From JAWXBR01 sp046595995 (GTDB taxonomy: Bacteria; Bacteroidota; Ignavibacteria; Kapaibacteriales; Kapaibacteriaceae): a DNA stretch of 12,954 nt. The DNA lies in NCBI GenBank assembly GCA_046595995.1, contig JBKJNB010000127.1, positions 1-12,954 of the forward strand, read 5' to 3'. A model generated the notes under the pieces. It was not told where the DNA came from. It did no database searches and worked only from the letters and a program-made list of their open reading frames with translations. Each line of letters begins with the position of its first letter. Position 1 is the first letter of the stretch. This document shows positions 5,827-12,954 of this stretch, piece by piece. The position numbers and the translations under genes are program-made.

Positions 5827-6811
5827 TCACGCCAACGCACAACCACATCGATCCCGGCTCGCTTTCATTTGTTTGCGGTGGATTCTGACGCAGCTTCGGG
5901 AATTTTTCCTCGAGCGCTTCGCGATGGTTGGCGTACTGATGGTTCAACGCACAGACAATCCGGTAGCGTGTGTTGTACATCAGTAGTGCTTCGACGATGT
6001 ATTGTTCGTGCCAGAGACGACGGTCCGTGAGTACCCAGACCTCCGGATAGTCCTTCGGTGTGAAGATGTCGTGTATGTGAATAAGGACGCCGGCTTGCAG
6101 TGTGGGCAGGATTTCGAAGTATGCATGAAGTACATCGCCCTGTGGTTTCACAGCATGTGATGAGTCTATAAATAGGATGTCGTTTTCACTAAGACAATCA
6201 AACAATGTGGTGTCGAGTACTTCGACGCGCGACCGGATGACCGTTGCCTCTGTTGCGTCTAGCCAGACATTATGATACGGTTCGATGCACGTTACTTCGC
6301 AGATGTAGGATGGGTCCTCCTCTCGATTCTTCTGTACGGCCATCAAGGCCACAAGCGTGGAGTACCCACTGCCTATTTCGATGATGCGCCGTGGCTTGCG
6401 AAGTCGGATGATGCTGTAGTAATATTCTGCGTCACCCGGACCGAAGAACTTATTTCGGATGTAGTACTTGCCAGGGATGCCTGGGTCATCGTCCAGAAAT
6501 GCCGCCAGCTCGTCGGCGTATGTAAACTGGTTGATTATATCACTCTGCTCTGCTTCATTCATGTCAATGCCGGGTAGATGCCGAGTGCTGTAAAGGGGGT
6601 ACCGCAAATCAGCTTTTATAACTATCGGCTCGTAGTAATGCGTCAAGACCGGCGTGATACCGAGGTGCTCGAGCATAGCACTCGTTACAGGTAGGCGCCA
6701 GTGTCCGATGCGTTTCACCTTACGCAGGACAAGGGCAGACACCATAGTTGCGGGAAGGAGTATCGTTTCCGCAATGCGTGCAGCAATTTTGAGAATCTGG
6801 CGTGATGTCAT
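5765..6811 (-). CDS. Class I SAM-dependent methyltransferase (Methyltransf_24-like)
   Basis: The 348-residue product has a Rossmann-fold methyltransferase core. The SAM-binding motif I is IIEIGSGYSTLVA (143-155), a second-strand acid is in CIEPYHN (175-181), DILFIDSSH is at 211-219, and HIHDIFTPKDYP is at 245-256. An N-terminal helix (1-36, basic and hydrophobic) and the LTHYYEPI / HLPGIDMN segments resemble methyltransferases often found near surface-polysaccharide genes. The substrate is unknown. The last 25 or so residues (after GSMW, residue 323) are arginine-rich and read in a different frame over the mcrC remnant, so the native stop has probably been lost and the tail is acquired from the junction. 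The core is intact, so activity may survive. A weak start context precedes the ATG at 6811. Confidence 0.82.
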   Translation of the reverse strand: MTSRQILKIAARIAETILLPATMVSALVLRKVKRIGHWRLPVTSAMLEHLGITPVLTHYYEPIVIKADLRYPLYSTRHLPGIDMNEAEQSDIINQFTYADELAAFLDDDPGIPGKYYIRNKFFGPGDAEYYYSIIRLRKPRRIIEIGSGYSTLVALMAVQKNREEDPSYICEVTCIEPYHNVWLDATEATVIRSRVEVLDTTLFDCLSENDILFIDSSHAVKPQGDVLHAYFEILPTLQAGVLIHIHDIFTPKDYPEVWVLTDRRLWHEQYIVEALLMYNTRYRIVCALNHQYANHREALEEKFPKLRQNPPQTNESEPGSMWLCVGVRDQSFARCTRRTNRLHVAVV

Positions 6812-6825
6812 AGCTGGTTAATATA

Positions 6826-6841
6826 CGACCCGTTCGGGTCG
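6826..6841. terminator. GC-rich hairpin upstream of the methyltransferase gene
   Basis: CGACCCG and CGGGTCG form a perfect 7-bp stem around TT (6826-6841). It lies between the stop at 6904 and the start at 6811 of minus-strand genes. No T tract follows, so termination is only possible, and a regulatory hairpin in the leader is the alternative. Confidence 0.35.
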
Positions 6842-6903
6842 GTCGCCCAGATACTGCAAGGTGCACACATACAATTCCACTGACTCGACAAGACGGCACG
6901 AAG

Positions 6904-7173
6904 TTATTCGCCGATTCTCCCAGTGCCGGAGTAAACGACTCTGCCGGAATTCTTTATCTGGTAGATGTACACGCCTGCAACCATGGCGGAAACATCAACG
7001 GTCGAGCCATCGGACGTTATAGTAAACTCGCCAACAATCTGACCGAGGAAGTTTTGCATCGTAAACGATAGGGGTCCTGTCAAGGGGGCTCCTGGCGCAC
7101 GCACTTTAATTCGATCGGTTGCAGGATCGGGGCAATCGGCTACGTTGTTGCTACTGATTTCTTCGTTCGTATT
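6904..7173 (-). pseudogene. Orphan type IX secretion C-terminal sorting domain
   Basis: The reading frame gives PDPATDRIKV, PLSFTMQNFLGQIV, VDVSAMVAGVYIYQI and GRVVYSGTGRI, then stop. This is the standard type A T9SS (Por-secretion) C-terminal domain of about 80 residues, whose usual PNPA start appears as PDPA. The domain normally ends a large exported cargo protein and directs it through the T9SS to surface anchoring. Here no cargo domain or signal peptide precedes it. The only internal start (GTG 7104) lies within the domain, and family-like sequence continues upstream to at least 7145. The frame remains open into the 3' end of the next gene without a match there. It is most likely the tail left from a deleted or frameshifted cargo gene. 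Confidence 0.7.
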
Positions 7174-7931
7174 TAGAACACCAAGGGTATTGTATACTTT
7201 TTTACGTTGCCCTCGGTCATGACTCCACTGAAAATTTCGATGTATGTCTTGCCTGATGCCTCGAACAGGCCGACTGTAATCTGGTACTTGATCAGATTAC
7301 TCTTTGACAACTCTCCTACGGTGGGTGGAAGCATCGGCTGCGAGGAGCTTACGTATGACCATTTATACCCACGCCATGCACTCTTAAAAACATTATCAGC
7401 AGAGAGTATGCATAATGTGTCAGAGGTCGTCAGAGCATAGGTCGAAGTTAGTGCCTGATTCTTCCGAGTGTCTATCCTAACATCATCCATGAAGGAGAGA
7501 GATCCCCCAAATCCTATTACCACTGCGCTGTCCTCCCACAGTACTTTCATGGGCGCCTTCCCCGTAGACACCGCTTTCATGTCCTTCATGTCACTCGTTA
7601 TTTTTACAAATTCTAGCCACTCGGACCTTGTCATTCCTAGTCTGGCGTCGTACGGAGCGGGCCCGCCCTTCGAATCGGCTTTTTGCATCTGCTTGTAATA
7701 CCACTCCGGGTTTGCCTGAATGCCTTCTTGCATTTTAGCCATGAGCACTCTGCGCCTAGGTGACATTTCAACATCAGTCATGATGTCAACAGCATGTTCA
7801 CCCGGGGGTAGCAACATCATAAGGTCGCTATGAAGATTGCGAGTAATCGCCTTTGACTGGGCACTAGGCGCCGGCTGGCAACTCGCCGAGCTGGCGGCAA
7901 GGGATATGATTAGCAAAGCGATCACAGTCAT
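7173..7931 (-). CDS. Exported protein of unknown function
   Basis: The 252-residue product starts with a hydrophobic signal segment (MTVIALLIISLAASSASC). The cysteine at 18 could be a lipobox residue, but the -3 position is Ser rather than Leu, so a lipoprotein is uncertain. The following region has an amphipathic helical part (MSPRRRVLMAKMQEGIQANPEWYYKQMQKA), a YDARLGMTRSEWLEF motif and a predicted beta-rich C-terminal half ending in KKYTIPLVF. I do not recognise the family. It begins 18 bp after the stop of the TlpA-like gene in the same direction, so the two are likely one transcription unit and may both be periplasmic or surface-exposed. The Shine-Dalgarno is weak. The T9SS fragment after it is in a different frame and is not its own tail unless a frameshift has occurred. 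Confidence 0.65.
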   Translation of the reverse strand: MTVIALLIISLAASSASCQPAPSAQSKAITRNLHSDLMMLLPPGEHAVDIMTDVEMSPRRRVLMAKMQEGIQANPEWYYKQMQKADSKGGPAPYDARLGMTRSEWLEFVKITSDMKDMKAVSTGKAPMKVLWEDSAVVIGFGGSLSFMDDVRIDTRKNQALTSTYALTTSDTLCILSADNVFKSAWRGYKWSYVSSSQPMLPPTVGELSKSNLIKYQITVGLFEASGKTYIEIFSGVMTEGNVKKYTIPLVF

Positions 7932-7949
7932 TTGTAATCTCGGATGGTG

Positions 7950-9596
7950 TTACGGCTTACGGGCTTGCAAAACAGCGTCGATCGTCTCTAACATCTTTGC
8001 TCCGCGCAGTGCGTCGCCGGCGGCAAGGACGGTGCCGTCGGGGGAAATAAGGACGAGCTGAGGGATGCCTGTTGCGTTATAGAATTCGAGGGTTTCGCCT
8101 GCTCCGTCTTTGCCAAGCATGATCGATTGCCAGGGAATGGATTTGCGCGTTCGGAACGCAGCGACCTTTTCGGCATGATCGTTAACCGCAACTCCTATAA
8201 TCTCGATGCCGCGTGCGCGTATGGAGTCGGTGATCGTTAACATGTGTTCGATTTCTGCGATGCATGGTTTGCACCAGGTTGCCCAAAAGTCCAGGAGCAC
8301 AATTTTTTGCGGTGTCATAGGGAACCTTAATTCGGATTGAGCCCCCTGGAGGTTCTCGCCCCTTATTGTCCGTGCCATGTGTCCGATAAGTTTTGCGCTC
8401 TCACCTTTGCGAGACGTGAATTCCTTTGATGTCGGTGTTGCGGAATACTTATCTGTGAGGAGCCGTTCGTAGTTGCGGGCGACCGGACCCTTCTTTAAAT
8501 GATCGTACACCTCGACAAGGTTCGACAGCACGCCGGCGATGAATTCCTGGTCGGTAGTGTTCGAGGCCTCGAATGCCTCGAAATGTTGTTGTACGCGGGG
8601 TGCGGCGGCGAAGAACGCGAACGAAGGCAGAGTACCTTGGCGACTCAAAGCCCACGTGCTCGGGTATTGCAACAATGCGTTATCGGCAGCTTGCAATATG
8701 CGCGCGTCGATTGTATCCTTTTTTACATACCAAGCGATCGAAGATAACTCAATGATGCGGATGAGTATAATCGAACGCGAGACTACATCTGTTTCGGCTT
8801 GTAATAGATTGACTGCTTTGGTTGCCTGGCGTCGCGCTTCCTGATACCACGCGTCTATTTGGTTGAGGTTACGCAGAACAGTAAGTGTATCCATAACGCG
8901 CTCTAGCGAGGCGTTAAGCACACGGCGGTGTTCGGCAGTTCTATCGAGGAAGGTTACCGATTCTACGCCCTTCTCAGCGGGGTTGATGTCCGGACAGTAA
9001 GTGATTTTTGTACTATCGCCAGTGCAACTATAAATACCAACGCAATCGCCCCCTTCGTCGAGCGTGAAGTCGGCGAACCCACTCGGACAGTGTGTGCGTC
9101 CGTCCACCTCGTCACCCACCACCTGATAATGCAATTCTCCGCCGCACTTTGCCGACGCACTCCAGCATCCTCGCGCGTCTTTGCTTGACGTGAGCTTGCC
9201 CTTAGACACATCGGTTGGCGGAATCGGTAGAAATCGGACGTTCGCATCTTTCAGCACATACTTCTTTAGAGTCATGTCAACCTCGAGTTCAGTTTGGCCT
9301 TCGGCGTAAAACGGAACCATGATTGGTAGGCAAGCTGGACTCCCAACAACAATTTTGCACCATCCAGTTGGTATGGACGCGTTAATGCTGTATTTGCCCG
9401 CAGCATCTGTCTTCGCTGAAGTATACACGGAGCGTCCATCCACGCCTCTCAACTCCACAATCGCCAACGGCGACATTGCATTGCTCGGAATGCGTACAAT
9501 TCCTGAGACTCTCACCTTCGCGGCATCCGAAAGCGTTGGTGCAAGGGCGAATAATTCGCCTACGGACATAAAGAAAACGAAAAACACCACAGTCAT
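7950..9596 (-). CDS. Secreted TlpA-like thioredoxin-domain protein with a cysteine-rich region
   Basis: The 548-residue product (from ATG 9596) has a hydrophobic export segment (2-19) and a carboxypeptidase-regulatory-like beta domain (about 27-112, with KTDAAGKYSI). A cysteine-rich region spans 80-201 and a helical region about 210-420. The C-terminal TlpA/thioredoxin domain has the active-site DFWATWCKPC (C442, C445) and the cis-proline loop TGIPQLVLISPDG. TlpA-like proteins reduce or exchange disulfides outside the cytoplasm. Eight cysteines in the middle region, and none between there and the active site, suggest structural disulfides or intramolecular redox partners. GGAG seven bases before ATG 9596 favours this start. 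A longer frame to GTG 9644 would give the signal peptide a basic n-region, so the start is not settled. It heads a likely operon with the exported unknown protein. Confidence 0.82.
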   Translation of the reverse strand: MTVVFFVFFMSVGELFALAPTLSDAAKVRVSGIVRIPSNAMSPLAIVELRGVDGRSVYTSAKTDAAGKYSINASIPTGWCKIVVGSPACLPIMVPFYAEGQTELEVDMTLKKYVLKDANVRFLPIPPTDVSKGKLTSSKDARGCWSASAKCGGELHYQVVGDEVDGRTHCPSGFADFTLDEGGDCVGIYSCTGDSTKITYCPDINPAEKGVESVTFLDRTAEHRRVLNASLERVMDTLTVLRNLNQIDAWYQEARRQATKAVNLLQAETDVVSRSIILIRIIELSSIAWYVKKDTIDARILQAADNALLQYPSTWALSRQGTLPSFAFFAAAPRVQQHFEAFEASNTTDQEFIAGVLSNLVEVYDHLKKGPVARNYERLLTDKYSATPTSKEFTSRKGESAKLIGHMARTIRGENLQGAQSELRFPMTPQKIVLLDFWATWCKPCIAEIEHMLTITDSIRARGIEIIGVAVNDHAEKVAAFRTRKSIPWQSIMLGKDGAGETLEFYNATGIPQLVLISPDGTVLAAGDALRGAKMLETIDAVLQARKP

Positions 9597-9843
9597 TTTC
9601 GCGCTCCATCCTTTGTTGTGTACATGCCGTATCAAATAGTGCACTGTTTTAGTATAACAGTAGTACGTTTTTTTACGTAATCAATTCATGTGATTCATTA
9701 AGTCAATGGCATTTCTAGCAATTATAAGTACTACTTCGTATAGCGGTAACAAGCTGTCCACTCTAAGTTCGTGAACCTGTTACGCCTGACCAGCGTCGTT
9801 ATGTGCATCCCCTCTCCCTTTCGTACCTCTTTCTAGGATCATT
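9597..9843. promoter_or_regulatory. Divergent intergenic region
   Basis: This AT-rich stretch separates the minus-strand TlpA-like gene from the plus-strand repeat protein and must hold both promoters. It contains two inverted repeats: CTGTT-N7-AACAG (9644-9660) and TACGT-T6-ACGTA (9664-9679). AGGA at 9835-9838, five bases before the ATG at 9844, is a reasonable ribosome binding site. I see no promoter consensus strong enough to place. Confidence 0.4.
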
Positions 9844-12800
9844 ATGTCTGTCGTTCGACCTCTTCTCACGTTTGCACTTGTGCTTGCGTGCCTTGTGTCC
9901 ACTGCATACGCTCAAATTCCCCGAACGATGACGTTTCAGGGATTGTTATCAGACAACGTAAACCTACCTCTTGCTGACGGAACGTATCAGGTAAGTTTTG
10001 CGATGTATGATGCGTCGACTGGTACGACGGCCCTTTGGACCGAAACACAGTCCGTAACAACGTTTGACGGTGTGTTCGATGTCATCCTTGGCTCGATCAA
10101 CCCGTTTGCAATTCCGTTCGATCGTCCGTACTGGCTCGGCATAACGCTCGACGTTCAGCCGGAGTTCACGCCACGACTTGCACTGTCATCTGTGCCCTAT
10201 GCATTCCAAGCTGAAACAGCAAATGGACTTTCCGTCGGTGCTACAGGTGCAGTTCTCTCCATAAATGGAGCGCAAGGGGTCCTAACACTTCAAGGGGCTG
10301 GTGGTACAACGGTTACGATGGTGGGCAACGCCATTACAGTTACGTCGAATGGCGATGCGATTAAAGAACTGCTTAGCCCAGATGGTACAATTGCAATTGC
10401 GAATCCGACCGGACCAACTACGTACATAGCACTAGCAGACGGATCGGTTACGCAAGCAAAGCTTGCTCCTGGTCTTACAATCCCTATTAGCGGAAATGCT
10501 GGCGGCGATCTAACAGGTACCTATCCAAATCCGACGATTGCGGCAGATGCGGTCGACAATACTAAACTTGCTGACAATGCGGTAACGACGGACAAGATTG
10601 CGGACAACGCAATAACGACTACCGACATTTCGAATGGCGCAGTTACGACAGATAAGATTGTCGACGGTGGAATTACAACGCCGAAACTCGCCGATGGTGC
10701 TATTACAACGCCGAAACTCGCTGATGGTGCAGTAACATCGAGCAAACTGGCAGACGGATCGGTGAACACAGCTAAACTTGCTGATGGCTCGGTTACATCC
10801 GATAAGCTTAGTCCTTCTGGTGCAACCGCAGGCGTATATGGCGGTCCGAACACCAGCGTCCTCGTTACAGTCGACGCTGCTGGTCGCGTTACAAGCGTAG
10901 AAACGATTCCAAACTCTGGTGGATCGATGACAGGCCCTGCAGGCGGAGACCTGGCAGGCACCTACCCAAATCCAACGATTGCACTTAACGCTGTTACGAC
11001 AGGTAAAGTCGCTGACTTTGCTATCACGACGCTGAAGCTTGGTGACAACTCAGTAACAACGAACAAGCTTGCAGATAACGCTGTAACGACGGCGAAGATT
11101 GGCAACGCCGCAGTTACTGCACAGAAACTCTCACTAACAGGTGTTGTTGCCGGTATATACGGTGGGGCATCAAGTATTGGACAAGTGACAGTCGATGCAA
11201 CGGGTCGCATAACGAGTGCAACGAACGTTCCATTCTCAGGCTTGCCACCAAGTGGAGCTGCGGGCGGTGACCTTACAGGCACGTATCCCAATCCAACAAT
11301 TGCTAGTAACGCTGTAACCACGACTAAAATTGCCGATGGTACGATAACTACGGGCAAAATCGCCGACGGGTCCATCACGCCAGCTAAAATTCCTGACGGT
11401 TCAATTCCATCTTCAAAGCTCACTGCAACGGGTGTGGTGGCCGGTACATACGGTAACTCTACTAACGTGAGTCAGGTAACGATTGATGGCGCAGGACGCG
11501 TTGTTACAGCTACGAACGTTCCAATCTCTGGTGCATCGCCTGTTGGTGCTGCGGGTGGCGACCTGGCAGGATCGTACCCTAATCCTACCATTAAGCCCCT
11601 TGCCGTAGACAATGCTAAACTTGCTGACAATGCAGTGACGACGCCGAAAATTGTAGATGCAGCAGTAACCGCAGAGAAGATCGCCACGAACGCAGTTACA
11701 GGCGTCAAGATTGCAGACGGTTCGGTTACAACGAGTAAGATTGCCGACGGGTCGATAACAAACACAAAGATCACCGATGCCTCGGTTACGTCTGCGAAGA
11801 TGTTTCCTACGGGCGTTGCAACAGGTACGTACGGAAGTGCGAACACAGTTGGACAAGTTACCGTTGATGCCGCCGGCCGCGTAACCACAGCTACGAGCAT
11901 ACCTATTTCTGGTGTAACTCCAGGTGGCAGTGCAGGTGGCGACCTGACTGGTACGTATCCGAACCCAACGGTTGCGAGCGGAGTAATTAACACAGTCAAG
12001 CTTGCTGATAATGCTGTGACAACAACGAAGGTTGTAGACGGCGCAGTCACCACATCGAAGATTGTCGATGGTGCGATCTCTACAGCGAAGGTTGCTGATG
12101 GAGCAGTCACCTCACAAAAGATGTCTTCTACCGGTGTTTCATCAGGAACGTACGGTAGCACGACCACAATTAGTCAGGTAACAGTCGATGCAGCTGGTCG
12201 TGTAACGGCGGCTGCGAGCGTTCCAATCGCTGGTGTACCACCAGGTGGAACCGCAGGTGGTGATCTGACAGGTTCATATCCTAACCCGACAATTGCAAAT
12301 GGTGCAGTAGGCACGATTAAGCTCGCTGACAATGCGGTTGTTACACAAAAGATTGCTGACGGCTCGGTTACTACGCCAAAAATTGCTGACGGTTCTGTTT
12401 CGAGTCCGAAGTTGCTCGATGGTGCCGTATCAACAAACAAAATTGCTGACGCAGCAGTTACGTCGCCAAAGATGTCCGCAACGGGTGTCGGCATCGGCAC
12501 GTACGGCAATGCGACATCGGTTGGCCAGGTAACAGTAGACGCAGCTGGACGCGTAACGAGCGCGACCAACGTGCCGATCACGGGCGTTGCTCCGGGTGGC
12601 GCTGCCGGTGGTGACCTTACGGGCACGTACCCTAATCCAACAATTGTTAATGGCGCAGTAAGCACTACTAAACTTTCTGACAATGCAGTAACAAGCACCA
12701 AGCTTGCCGATAACGCAGTAACAACAAATAAACTTGCAGCGAATGCTGTTGCTACAGCCAACGTCGCAGATGGTGCGATAACAACGCCGAAGATGTCGAC

Positions 12801-12954
12801 AACGGGTGTTGCACCAGGCACTTATGGTACACCAACCACGGTCAGCCAGGTTACGATTGACGCGGCTGGTCGTGTTACAAGCGCCACCAATGTTGCTCTC
12901 TCGGGCGTAGTTCCTGGTGGATCTGCGGGCGGCGATCTTGCGGGCACATACCCC
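9844..12954 (+). CDS. Large secreted repeat protein (GGDLTGTYPNPTI / AVTTxKIADG repeats), 3' end outside the window
   Basis: An uninterrupted plus-strand frame of 1037 codons starts with ATG 9844 and runs past the window edge. It opens with a signal peptide (residues 1-23, cleavage before QIPRTMTFQG). The N-terminal domain (about 24-125: FQGLLSDN, ADGTYQVSFAMYDASTG, WTETQSV, PYWLGITLDV, LSSVPYAFQA) is common at the start of large repeat proteins in Bacteroidota-like bacteria. From residue 220 the protein consists of super-repeats. Each has a GGDLTGTYPNPTIA header, 4-9 decapeptides of the type DNAVTTxKIA, and a 43-residue linker with GTYG, VTVDAAGRVTSATNVPISG and PGGAA. Similar repeats occur in phage tail-fibre-like and surface adhesin proteins, which suggests a long fibrous, perhaps trimeric, stalk. 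I infer a surface or secreted adhesin. The C-terminus (T9SS signal, S74 chaperone or other) is not visible. Confidence 0.88.
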   Translation, partial: MSVVRPLLTFALVLACLVSTAYAQIPRTMTFQGLLSDNVNLPLADGTYQVSFAMYDASTGTTALWTETQSVTTFDGVFDVILGSINPFAIPFDRPYWLGITLDVQPEFTPRLALSSVPYAFQAETANGLSVGATGAVLSINGAQGVLTLQGAGGTTVTMVGNAITVTSNGDAIKELLSPDGTIAIANPTGPTTYIALADGSVTQAKLAPGLTIPISGNAGGDLTGTYPNPTIAADAVDNTKLADNAVTTDKIADNAITTTDISNGAVTTDKIVDGGITTPKLADGAITTPKLADGAVTSSKLADGSVNTAKLADGSVTSDKLSPSGATAGVYGGPNTSVLVTVDAAGRVTSVETIPNSGGSMTGPAGGDLAGTYPNPTIALNAVTTGKVADFAITTLKLGDNSVTTNKLADNAVTTAKIGNAAVTAQKLSLTGVVAGIYGGASSIGQVTVDATGRITSATNVPFSGLPPSGAAGGDLTGTYPNPTIASNAVTTTKIADGTITTGKIADGSITPAKIPDGSIPSSKLTATGVVAGTYGNSTNVSQVTIDGAGRVVTATNVPISGASPVGAAGGDLAGSYPNPTIKPLAVDNAKLADNAVTTPKIVDAAVTAEKIATNAVTGVKIADGSVTTSKIADGSITNTKITDASVTSAKMFPTGVATGTYGSANTVGQVTVDAAGRVTTATSIPISGVTPGGSAGGDLTGTYPNPTVASGVINTVKLADNAVTTTKVVDGAVTTSKIVDGAISTAKVADGAVTSQKMSSTGVSSGTYGSTTTISQVTVDAAGRVTAAASVPIAGVPPGGTAGGDLTGSYPNPTIANGAVGTIKLADNAVVTQKIADGSVTTPKIADGSVSSPKLLDGAVSTNKIADAAVTSPKMSATGVGIGTYGNATSVGQVTVDAAGRVTSATNVPITGVAPGGAAGGDLTGTYPNPTIVNGAVSTTKLSDNAVTSTKLADNAVTTNKLAANAVATANVADGAITTPKMSTTGVAPGTYGTPTTVSQVTIDAAGRVTSATNVALSGVVPGGSAGGDLAGTYP
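10501..12954 (+). repeat. Nested super-repeat array
   Basis: Headers begin at 10501, 10942, 11263, 11554, 11935, 12256, 12607 and 12928 (the last cut by the window edge). Unit lengths are 441, 321, 291, 381, 321, 351 and 321 bp. Each equals 171 bp plus 30 bp times 9, 5, 4, 7, 5, 6 and 5 decapeptide repeats. The units are similar in protein but differ at many synonymous positions. Confidence 0.95.

Noticed and set aside
9644..9660. CTGT-N9-ACAG resembling a LexA box.
   Set aside because: The spacing differs from the CTGT-N8-ACAG consensus, and LexA boxes in this phylogenetic group would not be expected to follow the E. coli motif.
10521..12821. A run of long minus-strand open frames (10521-10961, 10962-11423, 11472-12167, 12174-12821) with their own repeating residues.
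   Set aside because: They are antisense to the repeat protein and repeat only because it does. They lack signals for start or export, while the plus-strand frame has a signal peptide, a ribosome binding site and no stop over 1037 codons.
10501..12954. CRISPR array or tandem DNA repeat.
   Set aside because: The periodicity is a coding repeat; the DNA of the units is diverged at synonymous sites and there are no unique spacers between identical repeats.

Overview
The window looks like chromosomal DNA of a bacterium from the Bacteroidota / Chlorobiota / Ignavibacteriota / Kapabacteria neighbourhood. The evidence is a type IX secretion (T9SS) C-terminal sorting domain (6904-7173 minus), a TlpA-like thioredoxin with an N-terminal carboxypeptidase-regulatory-like domain, and a very large secreted protein built on GGDLTGTYPNPTI repeats. 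Base composition looks balanced. The exact taxon cannot be fixed from sequence alone.

Left part (1-5.8 kb) is an accessory, mobile-element-like region. It starts with a possible tRNA 3'-half remnant followed by a good intrinsic terminator (about 138-221). Then come a DinD-family gene (minus), a decayed FitA/FitB-like toxin-antitoxin remnant (minus), a small outer-membrane beta-barrel gene (plus) and an intact hipB-hipA toxin-antitoxin operon (minus, 4-bp overlap). A two-gene minus-strand unit follows: a MESH1-like HD (p)ppGpp-hydrolase-type gene directly followed by a conserved protein of unknown function (probably DUF6994). Last is a 5'-truncated McrC restriction-subunit remnant. Several genes here are broken, as expected of an island that gains and loses defence and toxin-antitoxin cassettes.

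Middle part (5.8-9.6 kb, all minus) holds a class I SAM-dependent methyltransferase whose 3' end runs into the mcrC remnant, an orphan T9SS sorting domain, an exported protein of unknown function, and a secreted TlpA-like thioredoxin with a cysteine-rich middle. The last two form a likely operon (18-bp gap).

Right part (9.84 kb to the end, plus) is one open reading frame of at least 1037 codons that runs off the window. It has a signal peptide, a globular N-terminal domain of about 200 residues, and seven complete plus one partial super-repeats. Each complete super-repeat is exactly 57 constant residues plus a whole number (9, 5, 4, 7, 5, 6, 5) of decapeptides.

The best candidates for something undescribed are the HD-hydrolase/DUF6994-like pair, the perfect 30-bp palindrome inside dinD, and the quantised repeat architecture of the large protein. 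None is proven to be a new system by sequence alone.
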